64,000 nt of DNA from 'Fragaria x ananassa' phyllody phytoplasma (lineage in GTDB: Bacteria > Bacillota_I > Bacilli_A > Acholeplasmatales > Acholeplasmataceae): the NCBI RefSeq assembly GCF_018274325.1, contig NZ_JAGVRH010000002.1, positions 34,795 through 98,794 on the forward strand, read 5' to 3'. A model generated the notes under the pieces. That model saw only the letters and a program-made list of their open reading frames with translations. It searched no databases and was not told the DNA's origin. Positions 10,078 to 19,914 of the stretch are shown here, in pieces (position 1 is the first letter of the stretch; each line of letters opens with the position of its first letter). The translations under genes were made by a program, and so were the position numbers.

Positions 10078-10142
10078 TTAATAGAATGGAATAATTATAA
10101 GAAATAATAATATTTAGTGTAAATGTTTTTGAATAAATAAAA

Positions 10143-10188
10143 AAAAGTCAAACTACTTTCTTTTGGAAAAGAAGTAGTTTGACTTTTA
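10143..10188. terminator. Bidirectional rho-independent terminator between the HAD gene and the tRNA cluster
   Basis: Long inverted repeat AAAAGTCAAACTACTT.. / ..AAGTAGTTTGACTTTT around a short purine loop, with A/T runs on both sides. It suits termination of the rightward HAD gene and of the leftward tRNA transcript. Confidence 0.85.
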
Positions 10189-10222
10189 ATTTTATAATTT
10201 TTATTCATTTAAATCAATAAAA

Positions 10223-10297
10223 TGGAGCGGGCGATGGGAATCGAACCCACGTCTTTAGCTTGGAAGGCTAAGGTAATGGCCATTATACGACGCCCGC
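10223..10297 (-). tRNA. tRNA-Gly (anticodon TCC)
   Basis: Cloverleaf on the minus strand: acceptor GCGGGCG / CGCCCGC, anticodon stem TTAGC-CTTCCAA-GCTAA giving TCC, T-arm GTGGG-TTCGATT-CCCAT. The 3' CCA is encoded. It is last in a four-tRNA cluster read Glu, Arg, Pro, Gly. Confidence 0.96.
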
Positions 10298-10320
10298 TGC
10301 AATAAACGAAATAGCTTGTA

Positions 10321-10397
10321 TGGTCGGGAAGGCAGGATTTGAACCCGCGACCTCCTGGTCCCAAACCAGGCGCTATGCCAAGCTAAGCTACTTCCCG
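10321..10397 (-). tRNA. tRNA-Pro (anticodon TGG)
   Basis: Minus-strand cloverleaf with acceptor CGGGAAG / CTTCCCG, anticodon stem-loop CCTGG-TTTGGGA-CCAGG (TGG), T-arm GCGGG-TTCAAAT-CCTGC and an encoded ACCA end. Confidence 0.96.
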
Positions 10398-10416
10398 CAA
10401 AATAATGTTAATTTTG

Positions 10417-10493
10417 TGGCACACCCAAGAGGATTTGAACCCCTAGCCTCCTGATCCGTAGTCAGACGCTCTATCCAATTGAGCTATGGGTGC
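10417..10493 (-). tRNA. tRNA-Arg (anticodon ACG)
   Basis: Minus-strand cloverleaf with anticodon loop CTACGGA between TCTGA-type stems, giving ACG. The wobble A would be changed to inosine by a TadA enzyme. T-arm AGGGG-TTCAAAT-CCTCT; encoded GCCA end; first acceptor pair is G-U. Confidence 0.95.
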
Positions 10494-10500
10494 TTTCTTT

Positions 10501-10576
10501 TGGTGACCCGTACGGGATTTGAACCCGTGAATGCATGCGTGAAAGGCATGTGAGTTAACCGTTTCTCCAACGGGCC
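10501..10576 (-). tRNA. tRNA-Glu (anticodon TTC)
   Basis: Minus-strand cloverleaf with acceptor GGCCCGT / ACGGGTC, anticodon stem-loop CATGC-CTTTCAC-GCATG (TTC), T-arm CGGG-TTCAAAT-CCCG and an encoded ACCA end. It is first in the cluster, so the shared promoter should lie just above 10576. Confidence 0.96.
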
Positions 10577-10883
10577 AATTTATAATTTCTTATGATTGTA
10601 ATTACTTATCATTATTCAATTACAAACCCCATAACCCAATTTGTATCTATAATAAAATTATTTTAATTTTTTAAATAGATATTTTAAAAATTTCCAAAAT
10701 AAAAAAATGAATAAAAAAGGTTACTTTTAAATTTTATCAACATTTATCAAAAAAGTCAAGTCAAAATGGAACAAGGAGAAGAAAATAAATATTTGTTAGT
10801 TTAGTTAGTAATATTAAAAACCCTAAATATGAAAATTAATGAAAAAAACTATAATAATGCAGTAAATATATTGATAATATATC
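10577..10883. other. Intergenic region upstream of the tRNA cluster
   Basis: About 300 AT-rich bases between the tRNA-Glu gene and the stop of the DegV gene. It should hold the leftward tRNA promoter. I could not pick out a clear -35/-10 pair and see no gene. Confidence 0.4.
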
Positions 10884-11744
10884 TTAACTTACTAATGGAT
10901 TTCGAATAATCCCCAAACCAATAGCACTATCACCTACATGACAACCAATAACAGGAGTCAAGGGTATTTCTAATAAATTAGTTAACCCTAATTGCTCCTT
11001 TAAAACTTGTTTAAAATCATTTTTTAATTCAGGATAACCTGTAAAAATTAAATGAGCTTGATATTTGTGATTTTTAGTATATTCTTTAACTTTATCAACT
11101 ATTGATAAAAAAGTTTTATGAGTAGTTAAATGTTTTTGAATAAGAGCGATTTGACCATTATCTTGCACTTGCAAAAGTGGTTTAATCCTCAAAAATCTAC
11201 CAAAAAAACTTTTAGTCCTTGTAAGACGTCCATTATTGATTAATTGAGTTAGTTTCTTAGTCATAAACAAAATAGTATTATTCTTTTTAATCCAATCTAA
11301 CCTTGTTAACACTTCTTTCAAAGAACTACCTTGTTGAAACATTTGATAAGCTTGTAAGGCAAAATAACCTTCACAAAAGCAAACCGTTTTAGTATCATAA
11401 CAATAAACTTCGATTTTATCAGCTACTATTTTTTTAGCTTGCAAAATAGCATTATAAGTGCCGCTTAAAGCAGATGATAAAGTTGTAATGAATACTTTTT
11501 GATAACCTTGAGCTATTAATTTTTCAAAATATAATACCATCTCACCAACTGATATTTGTGAAGTTTTTGGCATAAAATCAGGATTTTGTTTAAACATTTG
11601 ATAAAAGGTTTTATATAACATAGTTTTACCATCAAGATATTCTTGATAATCGATTAAAATCTTAATTCTGATAATATCAATATCACAATGATGAGAATAA
11701 TAATCAAGACAACTAGTTGAAGTTGCTGCTACCTTTATTTTCAT
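10884..11744 (-). CDS. DegV family fatty-acid-binding protein
   Basis: 286-residue protein with the DegV plan: N-terminal V-A-A-T-S-T-S-C-L-D, a central T-L-S-S-A-L-S-G-T-Y-N loop typical of the lipid-binding site, and a C-terminal P-V-I-G-C-H-V-G-x-x-A-I-G-L-G. DegV (FakB-like) proteins carry a fatty acid, often for a fatty-acid kinase (FakA), which is not seen here. I start it at the ATG at 11744 because AAGGAG lies 7 bases before it; an upstream in-frame ATG at 11768 lacks such a site. Confidence 0.9.
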   Translation of the reverse strand: MKIKVAATSTSCLDYYSHHCDIDIIRIKILIDYQEYLDGKTMLYKTFYQMFKQNPDFMPKTSQISVGEMVLYFEKLIAQGYQKVFITTLSSALSGTYNAILQAKKIVADKIEVYCYDTKTVCFCEGYFALQAYQMFQQGSSLKEVLTRLDWIKKNNTILFMTKKLTQLINNGRLTRTKSFFGRFLRIKPLLQVQDNGQIALIQKHLTTHKTFLSIVDKVKEYTKNHKYQAHLIFTGYPELKNDFKQVLKEQLGLTNLLEIPLTPVIGCHVGDSAIGLGIIRNPLVS

Positions 11745-11971
11745 ATAATACTCCTTGAATTTGATCATTTTAGAAAAATTATTATAAATATAAAGACAAA
11801 GTAAACCTTAATTTTAAAACAGTAAGATAAATATGTTTATCACGTCAATATTAAAATAATTTATCATATCAACTAATTTATGGAGGAACCTTCATATTAC
11901 CGACCGTTGCAAGAAGAAAGATATCATATAGTTTTTACCAAAACAAACAAAAAATATTATTGATGATTACT

Positions 11972-13657
11972 TTACTCACTTTTAACACTAATAAAAATAG
12001 GAATAACAATAGGTCTTTTTTTAGTTTCTTTAAACAAGAATTTTCCTAATGATTCTCTAATATTTTTTTTAAAATCATTCCATTTAAGATACTTTTTTTT
12101 CAAAAAAATAATACTTTTTTCGTTGAAAATCTCTTTTAATTTAGGGAAAATATGATTAGTTTCAGCAACAGCTAAAAAACCCTTACTCACCAATTGAGGT
12201 TCACCCACAATTTTTTTATATCTAGCATTAACATTGGCAACCACAATCACCACTCCATCAGCAGCTAAAAGTTCACGATCTTTCATAATAAAATCTTGTC
12301 CCTCAACTACAGGAGTCCCATCAATTAAAATTTCTCCCAAAGTCATATGATTATGTTCAACAAAAGGTTCTTGCGTATCACAACAATTCCAAATAGAACC
12401 ATTTTCTAATAAAAAAATATTATAAGGTTTAAATCCTATTTTCTGAGCTATTTTTTTAACTTGATATTGATGACGATATTCACCAATAACAGGAATAATA
12501 TATTTAGGTTTTAATAAATTTAACATAATTTTTAAATTTTTTTCATAATTGTTTTGGCAAATCGATAAATCTTTCACTAAAACATAAGCTTTAATGTGGT
12601 TACGAGATAAAATATCTAAGGTTTGGGATTGCATTTTAGCAATTCCTGCCATCTCTTTAGACATTAATAAAACCAAATCCTGATTAGTTAAATGAATAAC
12701 ACGGTCATTTTGTTTTGACATTTGTTGCAACCGCTGCAAGGTAGCAAAATGTTTTCCAAAAACAAAGACAACTAATTGTTTATGTTTACGTTGATCTTCA
12801 AAATTATTTAATTCAACTAAATTAAAAGAAGGAACTTTTAAAAAATTTTTTTTTAAAGCAACATCAATAATTTTTTCATTTTTAAGACCTAAAAAAGATA
12901 TTTTAAAATTTAATTTACAAGCTAAATCAATTGCTATTTGAATCTTTAACAAATCAAGGGCTAAAGAGGCTATCACAATTATTCCTTGCGGTTTTAAAGC
13001 ATAATTAATAAAATAATTATTCAACTTATATTCAAAATTATCATCTTCATTATTGTGTGAATTATTAAAAGCACCTTGTGAAGAAGGTAAAAAAGTTAAG
13101 ACTTTTTGTTGTGCTATATGCGATAAGCTAGTAAAATTAGTTTGAAAAAATTTATTTTTAAACTCCAAAAACTTTAAATCACCAGTGTAAACAATAGCTC
13201 CTCTTTCTGTTTGAAAAGAAATTCCTAATGTTTCTGGCACTAATTGTGATGTAGCAAAAAAAGAAACTGCAACATCATCAAAATGTATAATATCCTCTGA
13301 TTTCACAACATTTAAATTCAAATTTTTATAATGTACTTTATGACTTTGAAAATATGTTTTTACCACTTGCATAGTAAAATAAGAAGCATAAATAGGTAAA
13401 TTAAAATCTTGAATTAAATAAGGTAAAGCTCCTAAATGAGATTCTAAGGAAGATGATAAAAAAACACCTTTAATTTGATCTTTAATATCTTCTAATTTAT
13501 AATAATCAGATATCATAGAATCGATACCATACAAAGAAATATTAGGATATTTTAACCCTGCATCAATAATAAAATAAGATTTGTTAATTTGTAAAAGATA
13601 AAAATTTTTTCCATCTTCACCCAAACCACCTAAAGCAAAAAATTTGATGTCATTCAC
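11972..13657 (-). CDS. rnjB: RNase J paralogue with a degenerate active site (J2-like)
   Basis: 561 residues, aligning end to end with the RNase J at 7388-9076 (start F-F-A-L-G-G-L-G-E-x-G-K-N, end K-K-R-P-I-V-I-P-I). The zinc-binding residues are nearly all replaced: H-G-H-E-D-H became S-S-L-E-S-H (69-74), N-H-S-I-P-D became T-S-Q-L-V-P-E, S-G-H-G is gone, and V-H-G-E-H became V-I-G-E-Y. Only the Asp in G-D-L-K is kept. The frame is intact over its full length and has a GGAGG site before a GTG start, so it is a maintained protein, probably a non-catalytic partner of RNase J1. J1/J2 complexes with a weak or inactive J2 are known in Firmicutes. Confidence 0.85.
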   Translation of the reverse strand: MNDIKFFALGGLGEDGKNFYLLQINKSYFIIDAGLKYPNISLYGIDSMISDYYKLEDIKDQIKGVFLSSSLESHLGALPYLIQDFNLPIYASYFTMQVVKTYFQSHKVHYKNLNLNVVKSEDIIHFDDVAVSFFATSQLVPETLGISFQTERGAIVYTGDLKFLEFKNKFFQTNFTSLSHIAQQKVLTFLPSSQGAFNNSHNNEDDNFEYKLNNYFINYALKPQGIIVIASLALDLLKIQIAIDLACKLNFKISFLGLKNEKIIDVALKKNFLKVPSFNLVELNNFEDQRKHKQLVVFVFGKHFATLQRLQQMSKQNDRVIHLTNQDLVLLMSKEMAGIAKMQSQTLDILSRNHIKAYVLVKDLSICQNNYEKNLKIMLNLLKPKYIIPVIGEYRHQYQVKKIAQKIGFKPYNIFLLENGSIWNCCDTQEPFVEHNHMTLGEILIDGTPVVEGQDFIMKDRELLAADGVVIVVANVNARYKKIVGEPQLVSKGFLAVAETNHIFPKLKEIFNEKSIIFLKKKYLKWNDFKKNIRESLGKFLFKETKKRPIVIPIFISVKSE

Positions 13658-15009
13658 TTAAGACCTCCAGATTATTGTCTTTTTTTAATTTTTCATGGTT
13701 TTTAAAAATTATCATATTTAAATATATTAAATGATGAATTGTATTATTGATGTAAAGGGATATTTCCAAATCGCTTATTATGGTAAACAATTATAAAATA
13801 AGAAGGGGATGAATGTTTTCAATCAAAATATTACGCTTTTTTTGTTTTATGGCGTCTCAGTAACAAGATCACAAAGCAGGACCCATCCCAAAAAAAACAA
13901 TCAGGTCCACAGTAGCTACTTCATTGCTAAATGTGAAAATTTTTGGAAAGCAAAAAAACAAATCACAAGAGCACAATCACGTCAAATAATACACAATATA
14001 AACATATAAACCATTATTTTAAAGCTAAATAGGTGAAAAAACAAAATTATTGATAAATTTCATTTATGTATCGATTAAATAAAATTGGCAAAACATATAG
14101 AAATTTCATTTTATCCCATTGTGTTTAAAACCGACACTAATAATCATCATTCCCATAATTATAATAATATTCTATCACCATGATATTTTATGATAATTGG
14201 ATCATTATTTTACACAACCAAATTTTAAATATCTTTGTTTCATCTTGATTAAATGAAAAAACGATATTAAGTAGTATTAATTTTATAAAAATCTTAAAAT
14301 ACAAGTCATTTAACAATAAATTTTATTGACTCATGCGATAAGAAAGTGTGGTCTTTTTATCTTTAACAATTAATTGAAAACGCATTAAGTTAATCCAATA
14401 CTATATTTTTTTTAAATTATCAAAATTATAATTGACAAATAAAAATTATATTTATTAAATATAATTAATCGCTTTATAAAATAAAAAATACTATCTAATA
14501 TACTTATATTATACTAGAAAAAAACTTTTTAAAAACACATTTATGAAAAAATTAATAAATTATAAGTTGATATTGATAAATAATGGTTTAGCGTCTTTGA
14601 ATTATGATGCTTTATGCCAAAAAAAATATAAAAATGATTTTTGCAACAACCAAAGGAAGGGTAACCAACTTTGGATAAAGTACATTTTAAAACATTTATT
14701 GATGAAGTGTTTTTTTATTTTAATAAAATACTTAATCTATTAAAATTATCCTTTCAAGAAAGAATAGGCAATAAGTGCTAAATAATTTGAAAGTTATTTA
14801 TTTTTGCTTTAGGAATTAAAATTTATAACTAACTTTTATCTTTCGCCATTTATACCTATATTGTACTTTAATTTTATTATTTTGTAATATAAAAATGCAA
14901 CAAAGAAAGCCAAAAAAAACCCTCTAAAAAAGAGGGTAAAATATATGATAATTAAATTAAAATGATAAGCTCCATAAAAATAACACCGGATAAAAACAAC
15001 ACTTTTTAA
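13658..15009. other. Decayed spacer, no assignable gene
   Basis: About 1.35 kb with many stops in all frames. Between 13809 and 14009 a 66-codon rightward frame follows AAGAAGGGG, but its protein resembles nothing I know. That patch is richer in G+C than its surroundings and contains GGACC / GGTCC complementary segments. A second 66-codon frame at 14543-14743 is Lys/Asn/Ile/Leu-rich and equally unconvincing. The segment adjoins a broken dnaB, so it is most likely more eroded mobile-unit DNA. Confidence 0.45.
14914..14940. terminator. Rho-independent terminator in the spacer
   Basis: Small hairpin ACCCTCT-AAAAA-AGAGGGT flanked by A-rich and AT-rich DNA. It has no clear gene of its own and may be left from a lost gene. 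Confidence 0.6.
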
Positions 15010-16207
15010 GAAAAAAAATAATTTTTTCTCAAAAAATAAATTGTCTATTGATTATATTTCTGTAAATTCTATTTTAAAAAATAACAATCATTTAAATAAA
15101 ACTTAAGGGATTAATTATTTAATTGAATTAACTGAAATAACTCTTCCTTCTAGTCAATATTTAAAAACATATATTGATTTAATTAAAGAAAATTCATTAA
15201 AAAAGAGATTTATTAACTTTGATCCAACAATTACCTAGTGAAATATCAAAAACTAAAAACATTCATAATTATTTACAAACAGTTAAAACCCAAATAGAAG
15301 GTTTTATACAAAACACTAAATCACCATTTATATCATTTAAAACCTTAATCCCTAGCATCCGTAAAAATGTCATTTATGATCATGATTCTCATCAATTATT
15401 AGGATTTTCAACAGGTTTTAATAATCTTGATGAATTAATTGTTGGTTTTAAAAACCAACAATTAATTATTTTAGGAGTTTGTAAGGGAATGGGTAAAACA
15501 ACAGCATTAATACTTAATTTAGTTTATAATATGGCTAAAAATTTTGATGAAAATACTAAAAAACCAAAAATATTATTTTTTAGTTTAGAAATAGAAGCAG
15601 AAGAATTAGAGGTATTAGGTTGCTTTTTAGCAACATCAAATATTCCTTTAAGAAATCTAATTCATAAAAAACTCAGAGTAAATGATAAATGTTTTTTAGT
15701 TATTACTGAGCATAAAATAAATAAAATTAATATTTTTATTGATGATCATAGAAATAATAAAATTGAAGATGTCAAAGTTAAATGTCGTCAAATGAAATAC
15801 ACCAAAAAAGTTGATGTTATTTTTATTGATTACCTTCATTTATTAAAAGAAGACCAAAATTTTAATACCTATCAAGCAATAGCAATGATTTCAAGAAAAA
15901 TCAAAAAAACTAGTAAATGGACTTAATATACCAATCATAGTTTTAAGCCAAATGAATCGAGCAGTAAGAATTCGAGAAGTGAAAGAACCTCAATTAACAA
16001 GTTTAAGAGATTCAAGGACAATCGAACAAGATGCAGATATGGTGATGATTTTTTAAATCGTAAAAGTTATTACCAAAAACCTGATAAAAATCCACATACT
16101 AATTTAATTATTGCCAAAAACTGCAGTAGACAATTAGGTGAATGTGATTTTTATTTTTATAAACAAATTCAAAAATTTGTAGAAAAAACAAATAAGAGAA
16201 GAAAGTA
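15010..16207 (+). pseudogene. dnaB: Broken replicative DNA helicase gene (dnaB), mobile-unit type
   Basis: Pieces of one DnaB helicase follow each other in different frames. The N-domain/linker part (D-Y-I-S-V-N-S-I-L-K ... Y-L-I-E-L-T) has a TAA in the middle. The RecA core runs from about 15219 to 15926 with Walker A G-V-C-K-G-M-G-K-T-T and a Walker B-like V-I-F-I-D-Y-L-H. After a frameshift come V-L-S-Q-M-N-R and S-L-R-D-S-R-T-I-E-Q-D-A-D-M-V, and after another the C-terminal L-I-I-A-K-N-C-S. At least three frame changes plus a stop make a working helicase impossible. Phytoplasma mobile units (PMUs) carry extra dnaB genes, so this is probably a PMU scar. Confidence 0.85.
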
Positions 16208-16375
16208 ATTGATTTTATACTAATTATTTTAATTATTTTTAATATTCAAGTTTTAACTCTTACAATAAATTTTGACATATTGACTTCATATTATTTTAAT
16301 CAAGGATATAACAAAATTTTAAAAAAATACCATCTAAAATTCCCTAACCAATTAAAAAAAAGGCAGGATGAATAA
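16208..16375 (+). CDS. Possible small membrane protein with a non-standard start
   Basis: A 55-codon frame with an N-terminal hydrophobic stretch (D-F-I-L-I-I-L-I-I-F-N-I) and a basic C-terminus. It has no ATG, GTG or TTG; the best candidate is ATT at 16208. Its stop overlaps the ATG of the next frame. It may be real or a piece of the decayed mobile unit; I do not recognise it. Confidence 0.3.
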   Translation: MDFILIILIIFNIQVLTLTINFDILTSYYFNQGYNKILKKYHLKFPNQLKKRQDE

Positions 16376-16586
16376 AATGGAATATCTCACTAATTCTTAT
16401 TTTAATAACATTAACATATTTAATCACAATTCTTTATATGTTGAGATTACTAAAAAAATCTTTTTACCTGATCTATTTAATTTAAATTTCAATGAATACA
16501 TGCAAACCTCGCATTCTAACTTAAATAACTTTTTAATTGACAACCAACACAACTCTCAAAAAATCATATTAAAACAAATAATATAA
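16368..16586 (+). CDS. Small hypothetical protein next to the dnaB scar
   Basis: 72-residue Asn/Ile-rich protein without membrane segment or known motif. AGGCAGG directly before the ATG could be a ribosome-binding site but is very close. It probably belongs to the same mobile-unit remnant. Confidence 0.4.
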   Translation: MNKMEYLTNSYFNNINIFNHNSLYVEITKKIFLPDLFNLNFNEYMQTSHSNLNNFLIDNQHNSQKIILKQII

Positions 16587-16618
16587 ATATTAATTGTTAA
16601 AAAAATAGGAGAAATAAA

Positions 16619-16690
16619 ATGAAAAATAATAAAGAATCTCAGCAATTACCTTGTTTTTTTATTTTATATACATCTTTTTTTAAAAATTAA
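16619..16690 (+). CDS. Very short frame with a good ribosome-binding site, probably a truncated remnant
   Basis: A 23-residue peptide (MKNNKESQQLP then a hydrophobic tail) after AGGAG spaced 7 bases from the ATG. It ends 10 bases before the convergent thrS stop, which suggests that a longer gene was cut there when the flanking DNA was lost. Confidence 0.3.
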   Translation: MKNNKESQQLPCFFILYTSFFKN

Positions 16691-16700
16691 ATAATTAAAA

Positions 16701-18629
16701 CTATCTTTTAATAGCGATTTGTTCCTTTAAAACAACAATAAAATCTTTTATTTTCATTTCAATTTGAGTAATTTTACCATATTGTCTAAAAGTAATAACA
16801 TCTTGTTCTATTTCACGATCACCAATCACAATTTGATAAGGGATTTTTAATTTTTGAGCTTCTCTAATTTTATATCCTAAAGTAGTTTCTTTATTATTAA
16901 GTTCTACTCTCAAACCTTCAGATAATAACATATCTTTAATTTTTTGAGTAAATTCTAAATGAACGAGGCAAGAAACTGGAATCAAAAGCACTTGCACAGG
17001 AGCTAACCACAAAGGAAACACCCCTTTATTCTCTTCTAATAAATGAGATAAAAATCTTTCAATAGTAGAAACAACTGCTCGATGAATAACTACAGGACGA
17101 TAATGTTTGTTGTCAGTTCCAATAAAAGTAAGATCAAATTTTTGTGGTAATAAAAAATCTAATTGAATTGTTGATAAAGTTTCTTCATTTCCTAAAGCAG
17201 TTAAAACTTGAACATCTAATTTAGGACCATAAAAAGCAGCTTCTCCTACAGCTTCTTTAAAAGGTAAATGAAGTTCTTCAATAATCTCTTTTAAAATCTT
17301 TTCAGAATTTTGCCACATTAAATCATCATTAAAATATTTATTTTTATCTTGCGGATCGCGATAACTTAAACGAAATTCATAATTTACAATATTAAAATCA
17401 CGATACACTTCTAAAATTAAATTAATTATTTTTTTAATTTCTGTTTTAATTTGATCTGGGCGAACAAAAACATGAGCATCATTAAGTGTCATTCCACGAA
17501 CTCTTTGCAAACCAGAAACCGCTCCTGATTTTTCAAAACGATGCATCATTCCAAGTTCGGCAATTCTTAAAGGTAATTCTTTATAACTACGAGGAATTTT
17601 TTTATAAATAATCATATGATGAGGGCAATTCATAGGCCTTAAAACTAATTTTTCACCATTATCAAATTGCATCACAGGAAACATATTTTCAGCATAATGT
17701 TGTAAATGTCCTGAAATTTCATAAAGATCGATATCGGCCATAATAGGAGTATAAACATGATGATATTCATAACTTAATTCTTTATCAACAATATATCTTT
17801 CTACTAATCGTCTCAAAGTAGCTCCTTTAGGCAACCAAAAGGGTAATCCCAAACCAACCTCTTTTGAAAACATAAAGAAATCTAATTCTTTATTAAGTTT
17901 CTTATGATCGCGTTCTTTTCTGTCTTCTAAAAGATTTAAATAAGTTATTAAAGCTTTTTTTTGAAAAAAAGAAATGCCATAAATACGGGTTAATGATTGT
18001 TGCGACGAATTTCCTTGAAAATAAGAACCTGATATTTTTAAAAGTTTAAAATATTTAATAAGAGAAGTTTTGGCAACATGACCACCACGACAAAGATCAA
18101 AAAATTCTCCTTGACGATAAATACTAATCACAACTTCTTTGTTTTTTTCTAATAAAATAAGTTTATAAGGATTAGTTGAAAACAGTTGCTTAGCTTGTTC
18201 ATATGAAATTTCTTCTCTTACAATAGGAAGATTTTCGCCAACAATCTGTTTCATCATTTTTTCAATTATAGGGAAATCTTTAGGAGTAATAACTTGATTT
18301 TGAAAATCAATATCATAGTAAAAACCTTCTTTAATAACAGGTCCAATAGTTAATAAAGCTTGTGGATAAATCCTTTGAATAGCTTGTGCCATTAAATGAG
18401 CGGCACTATGATTTAATATTTCTAATACTTTAACATCGGTTTGGGTTAAAATTTCTAAATCACCATTTTCTTTTAAAGGATAATTAAGTTCAATGGGATT
18501 TTGATTAAAAAAAGCTGCTACTGGTTTGTTCAAAGAAGTTGATAAACATTCTTTCCAAATTTCAAAAGGAGTTATTCCTGGATGAAATAAAGCTGTTTGA
18601 TTATTAAAAAAATTAATTTTAATCATCAT
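16701..18629 (-). CDS. thrS: Threonyl-tRNA synthetase
   Basis: 642-residue class II synthetase that charges tRNA-Thr. In order: an N-terminal TGS domain, the editing domain with H-S-A-A-H, the catalytic core with the zinc-site N-C-P-H-H and motif 2 region R-F-E-K-S-G-A, motif 3 near [10 protein letters not shown], and the C-terminal anticodon-binding domain. Length is normal. AAAGGA precedes two adjacent ATG codons; either may be used. No T-box leader could be recognised upstream. Confidence 0.96.
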   Translation of the reverse strand: MMIKINFFNNQTALFHPGITPFEIWKECLSTSLNKPVAAFFNQNPIELNYPLKENGDLEILTQTDVKVLEILNHSAAHLMAQAIQRIYPQALLTIGPVIKEGFYYDIDFQNQVITPKDFPIIEKMMKQIVGENLPIVREEISYEQAKQLFSTNPYKLILLEKNKEVVISIYRQGEFFDLCRGGHVAKTSLIKYFKLLKISGSYFQGNSSQQSLTRIYGISFFQKKALITYLNLLEDRKERDHKKLNKELDFFMFSKEVGLGLPFWLPKGATLRRLVERYIVDKELSYEYHHVYTPIMADIDLYEISGHLQHYAENMFPVMQFDNGEKLVLRPMNCPHHMIIYKKIPRSYKELPLRIAELGMMHRFEKSGAVSGLQRVRGMTLNDAHVFVRPDQIKTEIKKIINLILEVYRDFNIVNYEFRLSYRDPQDKNKYFNDDLMWQNSEKILKEIIEELHLPFKEAVGEAAFYGPKLDVQVLTALGNEETLSTIQLDFLLPQKFDLTFIGTDNKHYRPVVIHRAVVSTIERFLSHLLEENKGVFPLWLAPVQVLLIPVSCLVHLEFTQKIKDMLLSEGLRVELNNKETTLGYKIREAQKLKIPYQIVIGDREIEQDVITFRQYGKITQIEMKIKDFIVVLKEQIAIKR

Positions 18630-18771
18630 AAAATCCTTTCTTTGTCATAAATTATTATTTGCACATATTTACTTATTGCTTATCAAAGTAATTTGACCTA
18701 ATTAACACTTTTGGTATATGATAAATCATCAAGCTTAAAAGTTGTTGGTGCTTGCAACACTGACAACACTA

Positions 18772-19719
18772 TTAATAAGTTTGATGTTTTTCTAAAAATA
18801 AAACTATTTCTTGTTGTAAATCATTAATAAATGGAAGTATATTAGAAGCAGAAGGTAAAAATAAAGTACAAGCTCTTAAATGACCTTTACCACCATATTT
18901 TTTAACAATATCATAAATTTGTGGCCCATTAGAACAAATACGAACTTGAATTTCTTGATTACTTTTTTCTAAAAAAAGAACATAAAAAGGATGATACTCT
19001 AAATTAGCTAAAATATCAATGGCTGCAAAAGTTTCTTCAAAAGTTAAATCAAATTGTTTCATAATCTTTTGTGAAACAAAAACATAAACTAAATTCTTAA
19101 CAGCAACAATATGTTGACATATATATCCTTTATATTTCAATAAACTTAATTTTTCTTTTTTAATAGTTTTTTCAACTAAAGCAATATCAATTCCATAATT
19201 CATTAATTCTGATGCTATCAGAAAAGTTTGACTATTAACCCTATGATACCTAAAATTGCCAGTATCAGTAACTATTCCTATAAAAATAGCTAAAGCCCCT
19301 TTAAAAGTTAATTGCAAATTTAATCTTTCTTTTAACAAAAAAATCATCTCTGAACAAGAAGCAAAAGAAGCATCAACCCATTGATAATCGCCATAATTTT
19401 GAATTAAAATATGATGATCAATACGAATAATAAATTTACCTAAATTAAACCGGGGATCACTAATGCTATCCTTATCACTAGAGTCAACCACAATGACTAA
19501 AGCATTTTGATAAAGGGAATCATCAATTTGATCAATCAAACCTAAAAAAGATAAATTATCATTAGTTTCTCCTACAACATAAACTTTTTTTTGAGGAAAA
19601 GTAGTGTGTAACATATTTTTTAAACCTAATTGAGCCCCATAACAATCACCATCAGGATGCTTATGTCCATGAATAACGATAGTATCAAAAGCTTTAATTT
19701 TTTCTTGAATTAATTTCAT
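18772..19719 (-). CDS. DHH/DHHA1 phosphoesterase (NrnA-like), copy 1
   Basis: 315-residue protein of the NrnA/RecJ-like DHH family, which degrade nanoRNAs or pAp or cyclic dinucleotide products. Motif I is H-K-H-P-D-G-D-C-Y-G-A, motif II V-D-S-S-D, the signature is R-I-D-H-H and motif IV T-D-T-G-N-F. The DHHA1 part has G-G-K-G-H-L-R-A-C, a small change from GGGGH. The ATG at 19719 is chosen for its AGAGG site; an in-frame ATG 24 bases upstream lacks one. A close paralogue lies just beyond mnmE. Confidence 0.88.
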   Translation of the reverse strand: MKLIQEKIKAFDTIVIHGHKHPDGDCYGAQLGLKNMLHTTFPQKKVYVVGETNDNLSFLGLIDQIDDSLYQNALVIVVDSSDKDSISDPRFNLGKFIIRIDHHILIQNYGDYQWVDASFASCSEMIFLLKERLNLQLTFKGALAIFIGIVTDTGNFRYHRVNSQTFLIASELMNYGIDIALVEKTIKKEKLSLLKYKGYICQHIVAVKNLVYVFVSQKIMKQFDLTFEETFAAIDILANLEYHPFYVLFLEKSNQEIQVRICSNGPQIYDIVKKYGGKGHLRACTLFLPSASNILPFINDLQQEIVLFLEKHQTY

Positions 19720-19914
19720 ATTTACCTCTTTTGGATTCTTCAATATACTATTGAAACATATATTTAGATTAAAAAATGCTAATATTATCCTTAAAAAATA
19801 AATTTATCAATTGTAAAAAACTATTAAAAAAAATATGATCCTATTAAATTAATACAAAACAAAAATCAAAAAAATATGAAACATTTTATCTTATAAGATA
19901 AACGATATATCATC

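Noticed and set aside
18640..18771. T-box or other riboswitch upstream of thrS
   Set aside because: Only short imperfect repeats (GTTG/CAAC) are visible; no T-box sequence or clear antiterminator.
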